From NCBI GenBank assembly GCA_000474255.1, contig BATO01000001.1, positions 124,001 to 188,000 on the forward strand: 64,000 nt of DNA. Reading direction: 5' to 3'. Made by a program: the position numbers and the translations under genes. The notes under the pieces are model-generated. The model saw only the letters and a program-made list of their open reading frames with translations. It was not told the DNA's origin and ran no database searches. Positions 10,592-18,300 of this stretch are shown in pieces (position 1 is the stretch's first letter; each line of letters starts with the position of its first letter). Source of the DNA: Aquipseudomonas alcaligenes MRY13-0052. GTDB taxonomy: Bacteria; Pseudomonadota; Gammaproteobacteria; Pseudomonadales; Pseudomonadaceae.

Positions 10592-10709
10592 CGGCGGTGT
10601 CTCGAACAGGAAGGTGGCGATTATTGCCACAAAGATGGCGATGCAGCCAATCGCCGCCGGGCGGAAAGCCGTCGATACTCTCCTCATCCCAATCGCCACG
10701 AGCATCGCC

Positions 10710-11180
10710 ATGAGCCATCCCAACGCTGCCCTCATCGAACGCTTCTATCGCGCCTTCCAGGTTCTGGACGCCGAGACCATGGCCGGCTGCTACGCCGCCG
10801 ACGTGCGCTTCGCCGACCCGGTGTTCACCGACCTGCGCGGTACCGAGGCGGCGGACATGTGGCGCATGCTGGCCAGCCGTGCCCAGGCCTTTTCCCTGAC
10901 CTTCGACGGCGTCGAGGCCGATGAGCATGAAGGCCGCGCGCGCTGGGTCGCCACCTACCTGTTCAGCCAGACCGGGCGCACCGTGGTCAACCGCATCGAG
11001 GCGCGCTTCCGCTTCGAGAACGGCCTGATCGTCGAGCACCGCGACAGCTTCGACCTGTGGCGCTGGGCCCGCCAGGCGCTGGGCGCCAAGGGCCTGCTGC
11101 TGGGCTGGCTGCCGCCGGTGCAGAACGCCATCCGCCAGCAGGCGGCCCGGGGCCTGGCGGCGTTCCGCGCCCAACGCTGA
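10710..11180 (+). CDS. NTF2-like (SnoaL-like) family protein
   Basis: A small 156-residue soluble protein with the cone-shaped NTF2 fold signature: an N-terminal helix pair (ALIERFYRAFQVLDAETMAG), then CYAADVRFADPVF, and strands ending in RFRFENGLIVEHRDSFD. The ATG at 10710 follows GCATCGCC and opens the family-typical sequence; the much longer in-frame extension is antisense to the AraC gene and is rejected. Such proteins are small-molecule isomerases, hydratases or binding proteins; none can be assigned here. It is divergent from the AraC regulator. Confidence 0.8.
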   Translation: MSHPNAALIERFYRAFQVLDAETMAGCYAADVRFADPVFTDLRGTEAADMWRMLASRAQAFSLTFDGVEADEHEGRARWVATYLFSQTGRTVVNRIEARFRFENGLIVEHRDSFDLWRWARQALGAKGLLLGWLPPVQNAIRQQAARGLAAFRAQR

Positions 11181-11270
11181 AGTGGACGGGGCGCGGCCCG
11201 ATCATCGGCGGGTGGCTGCGCCGCGCAATATTGCCTAAGCTCGCCGGCGAATCTCTTGCCGGTATCCATC

Positions 11271-11969
11271 ATGATCAGGCTGTTCCAGTTTCCCGCCGGG
11301 TTCGATGTGCCCAACGCCAGCCCCTTCTGCCTCAAGCTGGAGACCTTCCTGCGCCTGGCGCGCGTGCAGTACCAGGCGCAAACCCTGATGGACCCTCGGC
11401 GCGGCCCCAAGGGCAAGCTGCCCTACATCGACTTCGACGGCGAGCTGATCGCCGATACCGCGATCATCCAGCGGGTGCTCACCGAGCGCCTACAACTCTC
11501 CCTGGACGACCACCTCGACGAGGCCGGCCGTGGACGCGCCCTGGCCGTCACCCGCGTCTGCGACGAGCACCTCTATTGGCTGCTGGTGTACTTCCGCTGG
11601 CTGGAGGAGGAGGGCTGGCAGCAGACCCGCCAGGCCTTCTTCGGCAACCTCGGGCCCGTGGCCCAGCGCCTGATCCCGGCGCTGGTGCGACGCAAGGTCC
11701 GCCGTGACCTGCTGGCCCAGGGCCTTGGCCGTCACGATCGCGAAGACCTGCTGGTGTTCGCCCGCGAGGACTTGCAAGGCCTCACCGACCTGCTCGGCAC
11801 GAATGCCTTCTTCGGCGGCGAGCGCCCCTGCAGCGCCGATGCCTCCGCCTACGGGCTGCTGGCCAATCTGGTGCAGTGCACCCTGGAAACCCCGCTCAAC
11901 CGCCTCGCCCGCGAGTACCCGCACCTGGTTGATTATTGCCAGCGCATGCGCGAGGTGGCCTGGGCATGA
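11271..11969 (+). CDS. Glutathione S-transferase-fold protein (metaxin/Faxc-like N-domain)
   Basis: A 232-residue protein. The N-terminal thioredoxin-fold domain carries [11 protein letters not shown] in place of the usual GST start and [19 protein letters not shown], which resembles the glutathione-side substrate loop. An all-helical C-domain follows, ending in [20 protein letters not shown]. The start at 11271 opens the thioredoxin strand directly; a start five codons earlier is possible. The stop overlaps the next ATG by four bases (ATGA), so it is translationally coupled to the GIY-YIG gene. Activity is unknown. Confidence 0.82.
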   Translation: MIRLFQFPAGFDVPNASPFCLKLETFLRLARVQYQAQTLMDPRRGPKGKLPYIDFDGELIADTAIIQRVLTERLQLSLDDHLDEAGRGRALAVTRVCDEHLYWLLVYFRWLEEEGWQQTRQAFFGNLGPVAQRLIPALVRRKVRRDLLAQGLGRHDREDLLVFAREDLQGLTDLLGTNAFFGGERPCSADASAYGLLANLVQCTLETPLNRLAREYPHLVDYCQRMREVAWA

Positions 11970-12265
11970 GCGAGGTTCCACCACCACGGCCCTGGTTCGT
12001 CTACCTGGTGCGGGCCGCCAACGGCGCGCTCTACTGCGGCATCAGCGACGACCCGCAACGCCGCTTCGCCCAGCACCAGAGCGGCAAGGGCGCGCGCTTC
12101 TTCCATTCCAGCCCGGCCCAGGCGCTGGTCTATATCGAAGAGTGCCCGGGCAAGGGCGACGCCCTGCGCCGCGAGCGCGCCATCAAGAACCTGCGCAAGG
12201 CCGCCAAGGAAGCGCTGGCCAAGGCGTACATCGCTGCACCATCAGCGCCAGCGGATAGGCCCTGA
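11966..12265 (+). CDS. GIY-YIG nuclease-fold protein, YhbQ/UPF0213 type
   Basis: A 99-residue single-domain protein. The compact GIY-YIG core reads [20 protein letters not shown] at about 11-30, followed by the catalytic-Arg region [15 protein letters not shown] and the acidic helix [16 protein letters not shown]. Length fits the standalone YhbQ group, whose physiological role is uncertain. It overlaps the upstream GST stop by four bases. Its last 27 coding bases, and a 22-base block further upstream, recur in decayed form after hicB (13068-13158). That indicates a duplication or insertion event here. Confidence 0.85.
   Translation: MSEVPPPRPWFVYLVRAANGALYCGISDDPQRRFAQHQSGKGARFFHSSPAQALVYIEECPGKGDALRRERAIKNLRKAAKEALAKAYIAAPSAPADRP
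12100..12121. repeat. Direct repeat 1, left copy (inside GIY-YIG gene)
   Basis: A 22-base block identical to 13068-13089 on the other side of hicAB. Similarity continues a little beyond the block on both sides with mismatches. Confidence 0.75.
12239..12265. repeat. Direct repeat 2, left copy (3' end of GIY-YIG gene)
   Basis: A 27-base block, including the GIY-YIG stop codon, identical to 13132-13158. Together with repeat 1 it shows that the end of this gene exists twice, on either side of hicAB. Confidence 0.8.
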
Positions 12266-12380
12266 GCCCGGGGCAGGCCAGCGCCGCCGCTGGCCCGTGG
12301 CGGTATCGGCTACGGGGGACGAAATCACAGCCACGGATTCGTTCGTATCCTGTGTGTTTTCATTGCGCGCCCCATATTTG

Positions 12381-12397
12381 GTGTGTACGGTACACAC
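12381..12397. promoter_or_regulatory. Palindromic operator upstream of hicAB
   Basis: Perfect inverted repeat GTGTGTAC-G-GTACACAC ending 21 bases before the hicA ATG. HicB antitoxins with ribbon-helix-helix tails are known to repress their own promoter at such palindromes, and this hicB has that tail. The surrounding 100 bases are visibly more AT-rich than the flanking genes. Confidence 0.6.
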
Positions 12398-12418
12398 TAT
12401 GCGCGTAGGGAGGCCACG

Positions 12419-12600
12419 ATGCGCAGTCGTGAGGTGATAGAGAAGATCAAGGTGGATGGCTGGTACGAGGTGGAGGTGAAAGGCAGTCACCATCCGTTCA
12501 AGCACCGAATAAACCGGGACGGGTCATGGTCCCACACCCCAAGAGTGATCTACCCATAGGGACGGTACGCAGCATCCTGAAACAAGCCGGCCTTCTCTGA
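12419..12600 (+). pseudogene. hicA: HicA mRNA interferase toxin, frameshifted
   Basis: HicA is a small dsRBD-like ribonuclease whose catalytic His sits in the GSHH motif. From the ATG at 12419 the reading is MRSREVIEKIKVDGWYEVEV, then KGSHHPFKH. At 12505-12506 one base is missing: restoring a C to the CC run gives HPNKPGRVMVPHPKSDLP and runs on in frame to the family-typical end ILKQAGLL with TGA at 12598-12600. As written, translation leaves the frame at codon 29 and stops at 12557-12559 (46 residues). The catalytic His survives, but the C-terminal strands and helix are lost. Either a real inactivating deletion or a sequencing error. A GGGAGG ribosome site precedes the start, and hicB follows 35 bases downstream. 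Confidence 0.82.
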
Positions 12601-12635
12601 GGCCATCGCTTCGCAACACACGGAGTGTAAACACC

Positions 12636-13043
12636 ATGAAATTCCCCCTCGTTCTGCATAAGGACCCTGACTCTGACTACGGCGTAACCGTGCCGGACGT
12701 GCCGGGTTGTTTCTCTGCGGGCGCTACCGTGGCGGAAGCCCTGGAGAACGTGAAGGAGGCGCTTGCCCTTCACTTCGAAGGCCTGGTGGCGGATGGCGAG
12801 GCACTGCCTCAAGCGCAGCAGATTGACTTCCATATTGGTAATCCCGACTTTGCCGGCGGCGTGTGGGCGGTGGTCGAGTTCGACGTGACGCCCTACCTAG
12901 GCAAGGCCGTACGCTTCAATGCCACCCTGCCGGAGAATCTTCTGCAGCGGATCGATGAGCGTGTGAGTAAGGACGCCCGCTACGCCTCACGGTCCGGCTT
13001 TCTCGCCACTGCCGCGTTGCGCGAGCTTTCGGATGCCGGTTGA
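12636..13043 (+). CDS. hicB: HicB antitoxin with ribbon-helix-helix DNA-binding tail
   Basis: A 135-residue antitoxin that binds HicA and autorepresses the locus. The N-terminal domain is the degenerate RNase-H-like HicB fold: MKFPLVLHKDPDSDYGVTVP, then DVPGCFSAGATVAEALENVK. The C-terminal part (about 88-133) is an Arc-type ribbon-helix-helix: VRFNATLPENLLQRIDERV, then SRSGFLATAALREL. It is intact, unlike the toxin. The ribosome site CGGAGTG lies at normal distance. An intact antitoxin beside a broken toxin is the stable end state of a toxin-antitoxin pair. Confidence 0.92.
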   Translation: MKFPLVLHKDPDSDYGVTVPDVPGCFSAGATVAEALENVKEALALHFEGLVADGEALPQAQQIDFHIGNPDFAGGVWAVVEFDVTPYLGKAVRFNATLPENLLQRIDERVSKDARYASRSGFLATAALRELSDAG

Positions 13044-13067
13044 CGGTGGCCGAGCCTGGGCGCGCTG

Positions 13068-13089
13068 CTTCCATTCCAGCCCGGCCCAG
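13068..13089. repeat. Direct repeat 1, right copy (decayed GIY-YIG fragment)
   Basis: Identical over 22 bases to 12100-12121 inside the GIY-YIG gene. It begins 25 bases after the hicB stop and is not in any ORF. Confidence 0.75.
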
Positions 13090-13131
13090 ACGCTGGCCTG
13101 GCGCTACTAAATAGCTGCGGCTGATGGCACG

Positions 13132-13158
13132 CCATCAGCGCCAGCGGATAGGCCCTGA
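13132..13158. repeat. Direct repeat 2, right copy (decayed GIY-YIG gene end)
   Basis: Identical over 27 bases to 12239-12265. The two right-hand blocks start 64 bases apart, against 139 in the intact gene, so about 75 bases have been lost from this copy. Confidence 0.8.
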
Positions 13159-13211
13159 ACCCCAGGGCGGCTAAGCTGCCCAGCCTGAACAAGAACGATA
13201 CGGAGCCCGCC

Positions 13212-14147
13212 ATGCACGAGTTGATCCTGCACCACTACCCCACATCCCCCTTCGCCGAGAAGGCGCGCCTGCTGCTGGGCTTCAAGCAGCTGTCCTGGCG
13301 TTCGGTGCACATTCCGCCGCTGATGCCCAAGCCAGACCTGATGCCCCTCACCGGCGGCTACCGCAAGACCCCGGTGCTGCAGATCGGCGCCGACATCTAC
13401 TGCGACACCGCGCTGATCGCCCGCCGCCTGGAGGCGGAGAAGGCCGTGCCGGCGTTGATCCCGGCGGGCCAGGAATTCAACGTGGCGAGCTTCTGCCACT
13501 GGGTGGATTCGGTGATCTTCCAGCACGCGGTGAGCCTGGTGTTCCAGCCCGAATCCATCGCCGTGCGCTTCGGCAAGCTGCCGCCGGAGGCGATCAAGGC
13601 CTTTATCGCCGACCGTGCCGGGCTGTTCAGCGGCGGCACCGCCGCGCGCCTGCCGGCCGAGGTGGCCAAGCACAACTGGCCGACCTTCATGGCCCGCCTG
13701 GAGCAGCAGTTGGGCCGCGAGGAGGGTGACTTCCTCTTCGGCGAGCCGAGCATGGCCGACTTCTCCCTGGCCCATTGCCTGTGGTTCCTCAAGGCCACCC
13801 CGGTCACCGCGCCGCTGGTGGACGACTACCCGGCGGTCGCCGCCTGGCTGGGCCGTGTGCTCGGCTTCGGCCATGGCGCCTCCAGCGAGCTGAGCGCCGC
13901 CGACGCCATCGAGATCGCCCGCGCCGCCGAACCCGCGGCGCTGCCGGATGAGCCCTTCTTCGACATCAACGGCTTCACCGCCGGGCAGAAGGTGGCCATC
14001 GCCGCCACCGACTATGGCGTCGACCCGGTGGAAGGCGAGCTGGTATTCGCCGGCCGCGAGGAGCTGATCCTGCGTCGCGAGGACGAGCGCGCCGGCGTGG
14101 TGCATGTGCACTTCCCCCGTGTGGGCTTCCGCATCGAAGCACGCTGA
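13212..14147 (+). CDS. Glutathione S-transferase family protein
   Basis: A 311-residue protein with an N-terminal GST thioredoxin domain: HHYPTSPFAEKARLLLGF, with SPFAEK in the glutathione-activating position, and YRKTPVLQIGADIYCDTALI carrying the cis-Pro and the D-T/S motif. A helical C-domain follows (FGEPSMADFSLAHCLWFL). About 100 residues beyond the usual GST length follow it and end in a small beta-rich tail (VDPVEGELVFAGREELILRR). The tail is shared by a Pseudomonas subgroup of unknown role. An ACGGAG ribosome site lies upstream, and a bidirectional terminator follows. Confidence 0.85.
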   Translation: MHELILHHYPTSPFAEKARLLLGFKQLSWRSVHIPPLMPKPDLMPLTGGYRKTPVLQIGADIYCDTALIARRLEAEKAVPALIPAGQEFNVASFCHWVDSVIFQHAVSLVFQPESIAVRFGKLPPEAIKAFIADRAGLFSGGTAARLPAEVAKHNWPTFMARLEQQLGREEGDFLFGEPSMADFSLAHCLWFLKATPVTAPLVDDYPAVAAWLGRVLGFGHGASSELSAADAIEIARAAEPAALPDEPFFDINGFTAGQKVAIAATDYGVDPVEGELVFAGREELILRREDERAGVVHVHFPRVGFRIEAR

Positions 14148-14161
14148 TCCGCAGGCGCACA

Positions 14162-14190
14162 AAAAAGCCCGGCATTTAGCCGGGCTTTTT
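14162..14190. terminator. Bidirectional intrinsic terminator
   Basis: Stem AAAAAGCCCGGC / GCCGGGCTTTTT with an ATTTA loop. It lies between the convergent GST and yejK genes and has T-runs on both strands. Confidence 0.93.
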
Positions 14191-14205
14191 CGTTTGCACC
14201 TTCGC

Positions 14206-15213
14206 TCAGTCCTTGCGGCGCTTGAGCTGGTCCTTCAGCTGGGTCGGGACCTGGCGGATGATCAGCATGTCGCGGCCTTCGTCGTATTCGATCTTCGAGC
14301 CCAGCAGGTGAGCCTCGAAGCTGATGGACAGGCCCTCGGCGCGGCCGGTGAAGCGCTGGAACTGGCTGAGGGTGCGCTTGTCCGGCGGGATTTCCGGCGA
14401 CAGGCCGTAATCCTTGTTGCGGATGTGTTCGTAGAAGGCACGGGGGCGGTCTTCGTCGATCAGCCCGGACAGCTCCTGCAGGGTGATCGGCTCGCCCAGC
14501 TTGGCCTGGGTGCTGGCGTAGTCCACCAGGGTCTTGGTCTTCTCGCGGGCCTGTTCCTCGGCGAAGTCCTCGTGCTCGACGAAGTCGCTGAAGGCCTTGA
14601 GCAGGGTGCGGGTCTCGCTCGGCGCGTCTACGCCTTCCTGGCAGCCGATGAAGTCACGGAAGTAATCCGAAACCTTCTTGCCGTTCTTGCCCTTGATGAA
14701 GGAGATGTACTGCTTCGACTGGGCGTTGTTGCGCCACTCGGAGATGTTGATGCGCGCCGCCAGGTGCAGCTGGCCCAGGTCCAGGTGGCGGGCCGGCGCC
14801 AGGTCCAGCGCGTCGGTGACGGTGACGCCTTCGCTGTGGTGCAGCAGGGCGATGGCCAGGTAGTCGGTCATGCCCTGCTGGTAATGGGCGAAGAGCACGT
14901 GGCCGCCGGTGGAGAGGTTGGACTCTTCCATCAGCTTCTGCAGGTGCGCCACGGCCTCGCGGCTGAAGGCGGTGAAGTCGCGGCCGCCTTCCATGTATTC
15001 CTTCAGCCAACCGCTGAACGGGTAGGCGCCGGATTCCTCGTGGAACAGGCCCCAGGCCTTGCCTTGCTTGGCGTTGTAGCTTTCGTTGAGGTCGGCCAGC
15101 AGGTTTTCGATGGCCTTGGATTCGCCCAGCTCGCTGTCGCGTGCGTGGAGCACGGCGGCGCTGCCATCGGGCTTCTTGTCGATGAGGTGGACGATGCAGT
15201 GGCGGATCGGCAT
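14206..15213 (-). CDS. yejK: Nucleoid-associated protein YejK/NdpA
   Basis: A 335-residue nucleoid-associated protein of the YejK (37-kDa) family. The N-terminus [20 protein letters not shown] is characteristic, as are [20 protein letters not shown] in the middle and the basic C-terminal tail ([10 protein letters not shown]). Length matches the E. coli protein. It binds nucleoid DNA; no catalytic role is established. It is convergent with the GST gene and divergent from the giant TPR gene. Its ATG is at 15211-15213. Confidence 0.92.
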   Translation of the reverse strand: MPIRHCIVHLIDKKPDGSAAVLHARDSELGESKAIENLLADLNESYNAKQGKAWGLFHEESGAYPFSGWLKEYMEGGRDFTAFSREAVAHLQKLMEESNLSTGGHVLFAHYQQGMTDYLAIALLHHSEGVTVTDALDLAPARHLDLGQLHLAARINISEWRNNAQSKQYISFIKGKNGKKVSDYFRDFIGCQEGVDAPSETRTLLKAFSDFVEHEDFAEEQAREKTKTLVDYASTQAKLGEPITLQELSGLIDEDRPRAFYEHIRNKDYGLSPEIPPDKRTLSQFQRFTGRAEGLSISFEAHLLGSKIEYDEGRDMLIIRQVPTQLKDQLKRRKD

Positions 15214-15320
15214 GGGCGTACCTGTGAAGCTGTGGATAAGGGCGCGCCGGTGGCTCGCCCGATAGGCCGCAGAGTTTACCTCAGCCTCGGCCGGGATGAG
15301 GGGCCTTGTGACCCGATCGC

Positions 15321-15349
15321 TTGTTGCCGAGTCAGTGTCTCCCTAAAGT
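15321..15349 (+). promoter_or_regulatory. Candidate sigma-70 promoter for the TPR/C39 gene
   Basis: TTGTTG and TAAAGT separated by 17 bases, 38 bases before the chosen ATG. Spacing is ideal and each box matches about four of six positions. Confidence 0.35.
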
Positions 15350-15386
15350 GACGCCATTTCCGCTGCAATGACCAAGGATGGTTCCG

Positions 15387-18300
15387 ATGTCCGGCCTGAT
15401 CCTCGATACGCCCTCCCATGCGCTCGATGCCGAGTTGATCCTTTCCCTCGAAGCCCTGGCCGATCGCGGCCTGTTCCTCCAGGCCCATGCCCGGGCCGCC
15501 GAGTTCGGCGACTACCGCCACTGGCGCGGAGCGGCCGCCATGGCGCTGGCCTCGCGCCTCGCCGGGCAACTGGGGGCCCCGCGCCTGGGGGATGCCCTGG
15601 CCTGGCTCGGCTACCGCCGCTACCCGGAGGCCGCCGAGTCGCGCCTGCGCTATGCCCGCTTCCTGCTCGCCCGCCGTGGCCAGTACCGCGCCTGGGAATT
15701 CCTCCAGCGCTTCGCCGACTGGCTGCCCGAAGAGCCCGGGCTGCGCGCCGAGTGGCTGTCGTTCCAGGGGTACCTGCGGGCGTTGCTGCGGGACTTCGGC
15801 CGCAGCGCCGAACTGCACGATGCGGCCATGCAACTGGGCACCACCGACCCCTGGCTGCTGGTGGAGCGCTCCTACAGCCTGGAGCAGGAAGACCGCTATG
15901 CCGACGCGCTGGACCTCTGCGAGCGCGCCCTGGCGATGCTGCCCGGCTTCCGCTCCGCGACCCTGCAGGCCGCCCAGCTCGAACTGCAGCTGGGGCGCGA
16001 AGACGCCGCCCGTGCGCGCCTGCTGGACGGTACCCAGCGGATGGAGAGCGCCGGGCTCTGCGCGCAATTGATCGACCTGCTGATCGAGCGGGGCGAACTG
16101 GATGAGGCCGAGCGCCTGATCGAGCGCTCCCTGGCGCTGGCGCTGCTGTTGGAGAAAGGCATGCGCGGCTGGTACGCCGGCCGTCGCTGCGACATCGCCT
16201 GCCTGCGCGGTGACCACGAGCAGGGCCGGACGCTGGCCCAGGAATCCCAGAGCCCCTTCTACACCCTGGTCGCCGAGCGCCTGGCCGAGCCCAAGGGCGG
16301 CCGCGTGCTGCTGCCGGTGACCTTCATCCGCCAGCACCACATGACCTGCGTCCCCGCCACTCTGACCGCGCTGTCCACCTACTGGGGTCGCCCGGTGGCG
16401 CACCTGGAGGTGGCCGAGGAGATCTGCTACGACGGCACGTCCTACCAGGCCGAGCGTGCCTGGGCCGAGCGCAATGGCTGGCTGGTGCGCGAGTTCACCG
16501 TGGACTGGGCCACCAGCCGCGCGCTGATCGACCGTGGCCTGCCCTTCACCCTGTCGCTGCAATACACCGGCAGCGGCCACCTGCAGGCGGTGGTGGGCTA
16601 TGACGAGCCCCGTGGCACCGTGCTCATCCGCGACCCCGGCCAGGCGCAGTTCGGCGAGAGCATCGCCGAGGGCCTGTACGAGACCCAGCGCGCGTCCGGG
16701 CCCCGTGGCCTGCTCCTGCTGCCGCCCGAGGAAGCCCATCGCCTGGACGGCCTGGAGCTGCCGGAGCATGCGACCTGGGACCTCTACTACCGCCTGGTCA
16801 GCGCCCTGGAAGTGCACGACCGCGAAGCCGCCCTGGCCGCCTTCGAGGCCCTGCGCGAGCACGCGCCCGAACACCGCCTGACCCTCCAGGGCCAGCGCGC
16901 CCTGGGCTGGTACGACGGCCGCGAGGCCCAGGTGCTGGAGGCCACCGAAGCGTTGCTCGAACGCTTCCCCGATGACGCCAACCTGATCCTCTCCAAGTCC
17001 ACCTCCCTGGCCCAGTTGCATGCCCGCGAGCAGCAATTGGACTGGCTCGCCGGCCATTGCCAGGGGCGCTGGAGCGATGCCGGCATCCTGGTGCGCTACA
17101 CCGGCCTGCTGGTGGAGGACGGCAGCCAGCTGGAAACCGCGCGGCAGCTGCTGGGCCGTGCCCTGCGCCAGGCCCCGGGGCATGCCCAGGCGTGGAACGA
17201 GCTGGCCAGCCTGCGCTGGAACGAAGGCAGCCGCGAGCAGGCCTGCGAGCTGTACCGCATCGCCGCCTGCCTGCACGACACCAACGAGGGCTATAGCAGC
17301 CAGTACTTCCGCGCCCTGCGCTGCCTGGGCCGCACCGAGGCGGGGCTGGAATTCCTGCGCCAGCGCCAGGCACGCCTCGGCGCCCTGGCCGCCGGCCCGA
17401 CCCTGACCCTGTGCGAGTTCATCGAGGAACTCTCCGACCCGCTGCAATGCCGGCAGATTCTCGAGCAGGCCGTGGAACGCCGCCCCCAGGACCCGGCCCT
17501 GCTGCTCAACCTTGCCGACTTCTACGGCCGCCATGGCGAGCTGGAACTGAACGAGGCGATGCTGCGCCGCGCCGAACCGGTGAGCCGTCGCGGCACCTGG
17601 CTGCGCGCCGCCGTGCTGCACAGCCAGCGCAGCGATGGCGACCCGCAGCGCGCCCTGGCCTGGTGCCGCGAAGCGGTGGAGCTGGACCCGCTGAACATGA
17701 GCCTGCACCGCATGCAGGTGCAGCTGCTGCGCCAGAGCGCCGGTGAAGAGGCGGTGGACGCGTACGTCACCGCACTGGCCGAGCGCTTCCCCCATCACTG
17801 CGGCATCGCCGAGTTGGCGGTGGAGCGCGCCCAGCGCCACTCCCTGGAGGATGCCGAAGCGGCCCTGCGCCGGCTGCTGGCGAGCCACCCGGAATACGCC
17901 TGGGCGATCCGCGAGCTGGCGGTGACCCTGGCGCGCCTGGGTCGCCATGAGGAAGCCCTCGAATTCTGCGAGCGGGCCCGGCGCACCGACCCGCGCAGCT
18001 CCAGCAGCTATTCCACCCGGGGCTTCGTGCAGCTCCAGGCTGGCCAGCGCGAGGCCGCCCGTGAGGCCTTCCGCGAGGCGCTGGAGCGCTCTGCCGATAA
18101 CGATTACGCCGGCAACATGCTGCTGGAAACCTGCACCGACCAGGCCGAAGCCCTGGACAGCCTCGACTTCATCCATCGCCAACTGGTGGCCCAGGTGACC
18201 TTTGGCGACGGCTGGCTCGCCTACCCGGACCAGGCGCGCAGGCTGCTGGAACCGCAGGTGTTGCTGGAGCAGTTGAGCGAAGCCCTGCAACAGCGCCCCG

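Noticed and set aside
9840-10709. N-terminal extension of the NTF2-like gene
   Set aside because: Antisense to the AraC regulator and not protein-like; the ATG at 10710 opens the known fold.
13044-13211. Second small gene after hicB
   Set aside because: The resemblance to the GIY-YIG gene is limited to two short blocks out of frame; it is a remnant, not a gene.
15276-18290. 1,004-residue open frame on the minus strand
   Set aside because: Mirror of the TPR/C39 gene; its composition is the reverse-frame image of high-GC codons and it shows no domain.
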